From Candidatus Nanosynbacter featherlites (GTDB taxonomy: Bacteria > Patescibacteriota > Saccharimonadia > Saccharimonadales > Saccharimonadaceae): 64,000 nucleotides of DNA. The translations under genes were made by a program, and so were the position numbers. The stretch's first letter is position 1, and each line of letters begins with the position of its first letter. Where the stretch lies: positions 124,001 to 188,000 of the forward strand of contig NZ_CP040004.1 in NCBI RefSeq assembly GCF_005697565.1, read 5' to 3'. Shown here piece after piece: positions 63,326 to 64,000 of this stretch. The notes beneath the pieces are model-generated. The model did not search any database, was not told where the DNA came from, and saw nothing but the letters and a program-made list of their open reading frames with translations.

Positions 63326-64000
63326 ATGCCTGACGTTCTATTGTTAGCATTGGCGGCGGTTCTGCTGGTATTATCGGGCTCGTTCTCGGGCTTGAACATT
63401 GGGCTGATGATGGCGCGGCCAGATGATTTGAGGCGCAAAGCCAGACAGGGCGATGTGATCGCTGCGCGGGTGTATCGCTACCGCAAGGATGGTTATTATC
63501 TGATCTTTTGTATTTTATTGGGCAATGTCGGCGTCAATACGGCGATGTCAATTTTGCTAGGTAATATGACGAACGGCGTGATTGGTGGGTTGATTGCCAC
63601 GCTGCTGATCACGATGTTTGGCGAGATTTTGCCGCAGGCGATTTTTACGCAGCGCGGCTATCAGATTACGCGTTATTTCTTCTGGCTGCTGGATGTGATT
63701 TATGTATTATTTTGGCCACTGGCTCATCCAATGTCAAAGCTACTGAACCGTTGGGTGGGCAAGGAGGCGCCACAGCTGTACTCACACCAAGAGCTGGAAC
63801 AGATTATTCACGAACATGCTGAGCGGTCGGACAGCCCAGTTGATTATGACGAAAGCCGGATCGCGGCGGGTGCGCTGCAATTTAGTAAAAAGACAGCTGG
63901 TGATTTGGTGACGCCGATGAGTGAGGTGTTTACGGTGGGGTTGGATGATGAGCTGGATGCAACACTGCTGGCGCAGATCAAGCACGCTGGACATTCGCGG
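63326..64000 (+). CDS. CNNM/DUF21-CBS domain membrane protein (partial, runs off the window)
   Basis: The frame is open from ATG 63326 to the window end (225 codons) and encodes the start of a CNNM-type protein. Three to four transmembrane helices form the DUF21 domain (SGSFSGLNIGLMM, LLGNVGVNTAMSIL, MFGEILPQAIF). After that come ELEQIIHEHAE and DLVTPMSEVFTV, the usual entry into the CBS-pair domain. Homologues transport or sense Mg2+/Co2+ or act in haemolysin-like transporters. It lies 5 nt after the DUF2207 gene and is probably cotranscribed. Confidence 0.88.
   Translation, partial: MPDVLLLALAAVLLVLSGSFSGLNIGLMMARPDDLRRKARQGDVIAARVYRYRKDGYYLIFCILLGNVGVNTAMSILLGNMTNGVIGGLIATLLITMFGEILPQAIFTQRGYQITRYFFWLLDVIYVLFWPLAHPMSKLLNRWVGKEAPQLYSHQELEQIIHEHAERSDSPVDYDESRIAAGALQFSKKTAGDLVTPMSEVFTVGLDDELDATLLAQIKHAGHSR

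Overview
This window looks like chromosomal DNA from a Patescibacteria/CPR bacterium, most likely Candidatus Saccharibacteria (TM7). That is inference from the gene families, the small gene set and the unusual 16S rRNA; no database search was possible. The genetic code appears standard: UGA is used as a stop by many intact genes (gyrA, nrdD-type regulator neighbours, parA) and UGG encodes Trp. Genes are tightly packed, often with 1-8 nt overlaps.

Layout. 1-8835: the end of gyrA and a DUF212 membrane protein, then a split rRNA locus. 16S has its own promoter, boxA, processing stem and terminator. A frameshifted small membrane-protein gene, a tRNA-Ala/Ile/Val operon, a hypothetical gene and pyrD follow. 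23S-5S then has a second promoter, boxA and processing stem. 8836-16650: accessory genes (a gene with an in-frame UGA, a KGG-motif protein behind an attenuator-like leader, an ImmA/IrrE peptidase, an LPXTG-like protein), rpsA-infB, and a large coiled-coil membrane protein followed by two DUF5663-like genes. 16657-26704: priA-def-fmt, recJ, an alpha/beta hydrolase, rpsU-yqeY-adk-map and a prepilin. 26779-31346: ftsA-ftsZ-nrdR, a thioredoxin-like protein with VKOR, and a LiaF-like protein. 31386-36669: a T-box-controlled operon of a GIY-YIG protein, a NADAR protein and an isoleucyl-tRNA synthetase that carries an extra phosphatase domain and an extra Nudix domain. 36754-49394: a Tim44/DUF3137 protein, a GalU-like enzyme, rplU, parAB, lepB, degP, prmC, prfA, ung and rpmE2. 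49547-64000: an rpsB-tsf fusion, a second coiled-coil plus DUF5663 module, recF, frr-ids-uppS-rseP-CPBP-proS-greA-lysS, a DUF2207 protein and the start of a CNNM/CBS protein.

The most striking system is the operon at 31386-36669. A transcriptional T-box leader, with a complete antiterminator and a terminator, reads tRNA charging. It controls three translationally coupled genes, and the last, IleRS, holds about 300 extra residues inside its editing domain. The insert has an intact CX5RS phosphatase loop and an intact Nudix box, and it sits next to a NADAR (ADP-ribose) gene. Other unusual items are the fused S2/EF-Ts, an NrdR that has lost its zinc-ribbon cysteines, and the close spacing of -10 boxes to start codons (6-10 nt) for at least 18 genes, which points to widespread leaderless mRNA.

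The functional picture is of a reduced cell with translation, division, chromosome segregation, secretion and membrane-proteolysis genes intact. The usual pyrH, cdsA and dxr genes are missing from the frr-type cluster, which fits a host-dependent epibiont.
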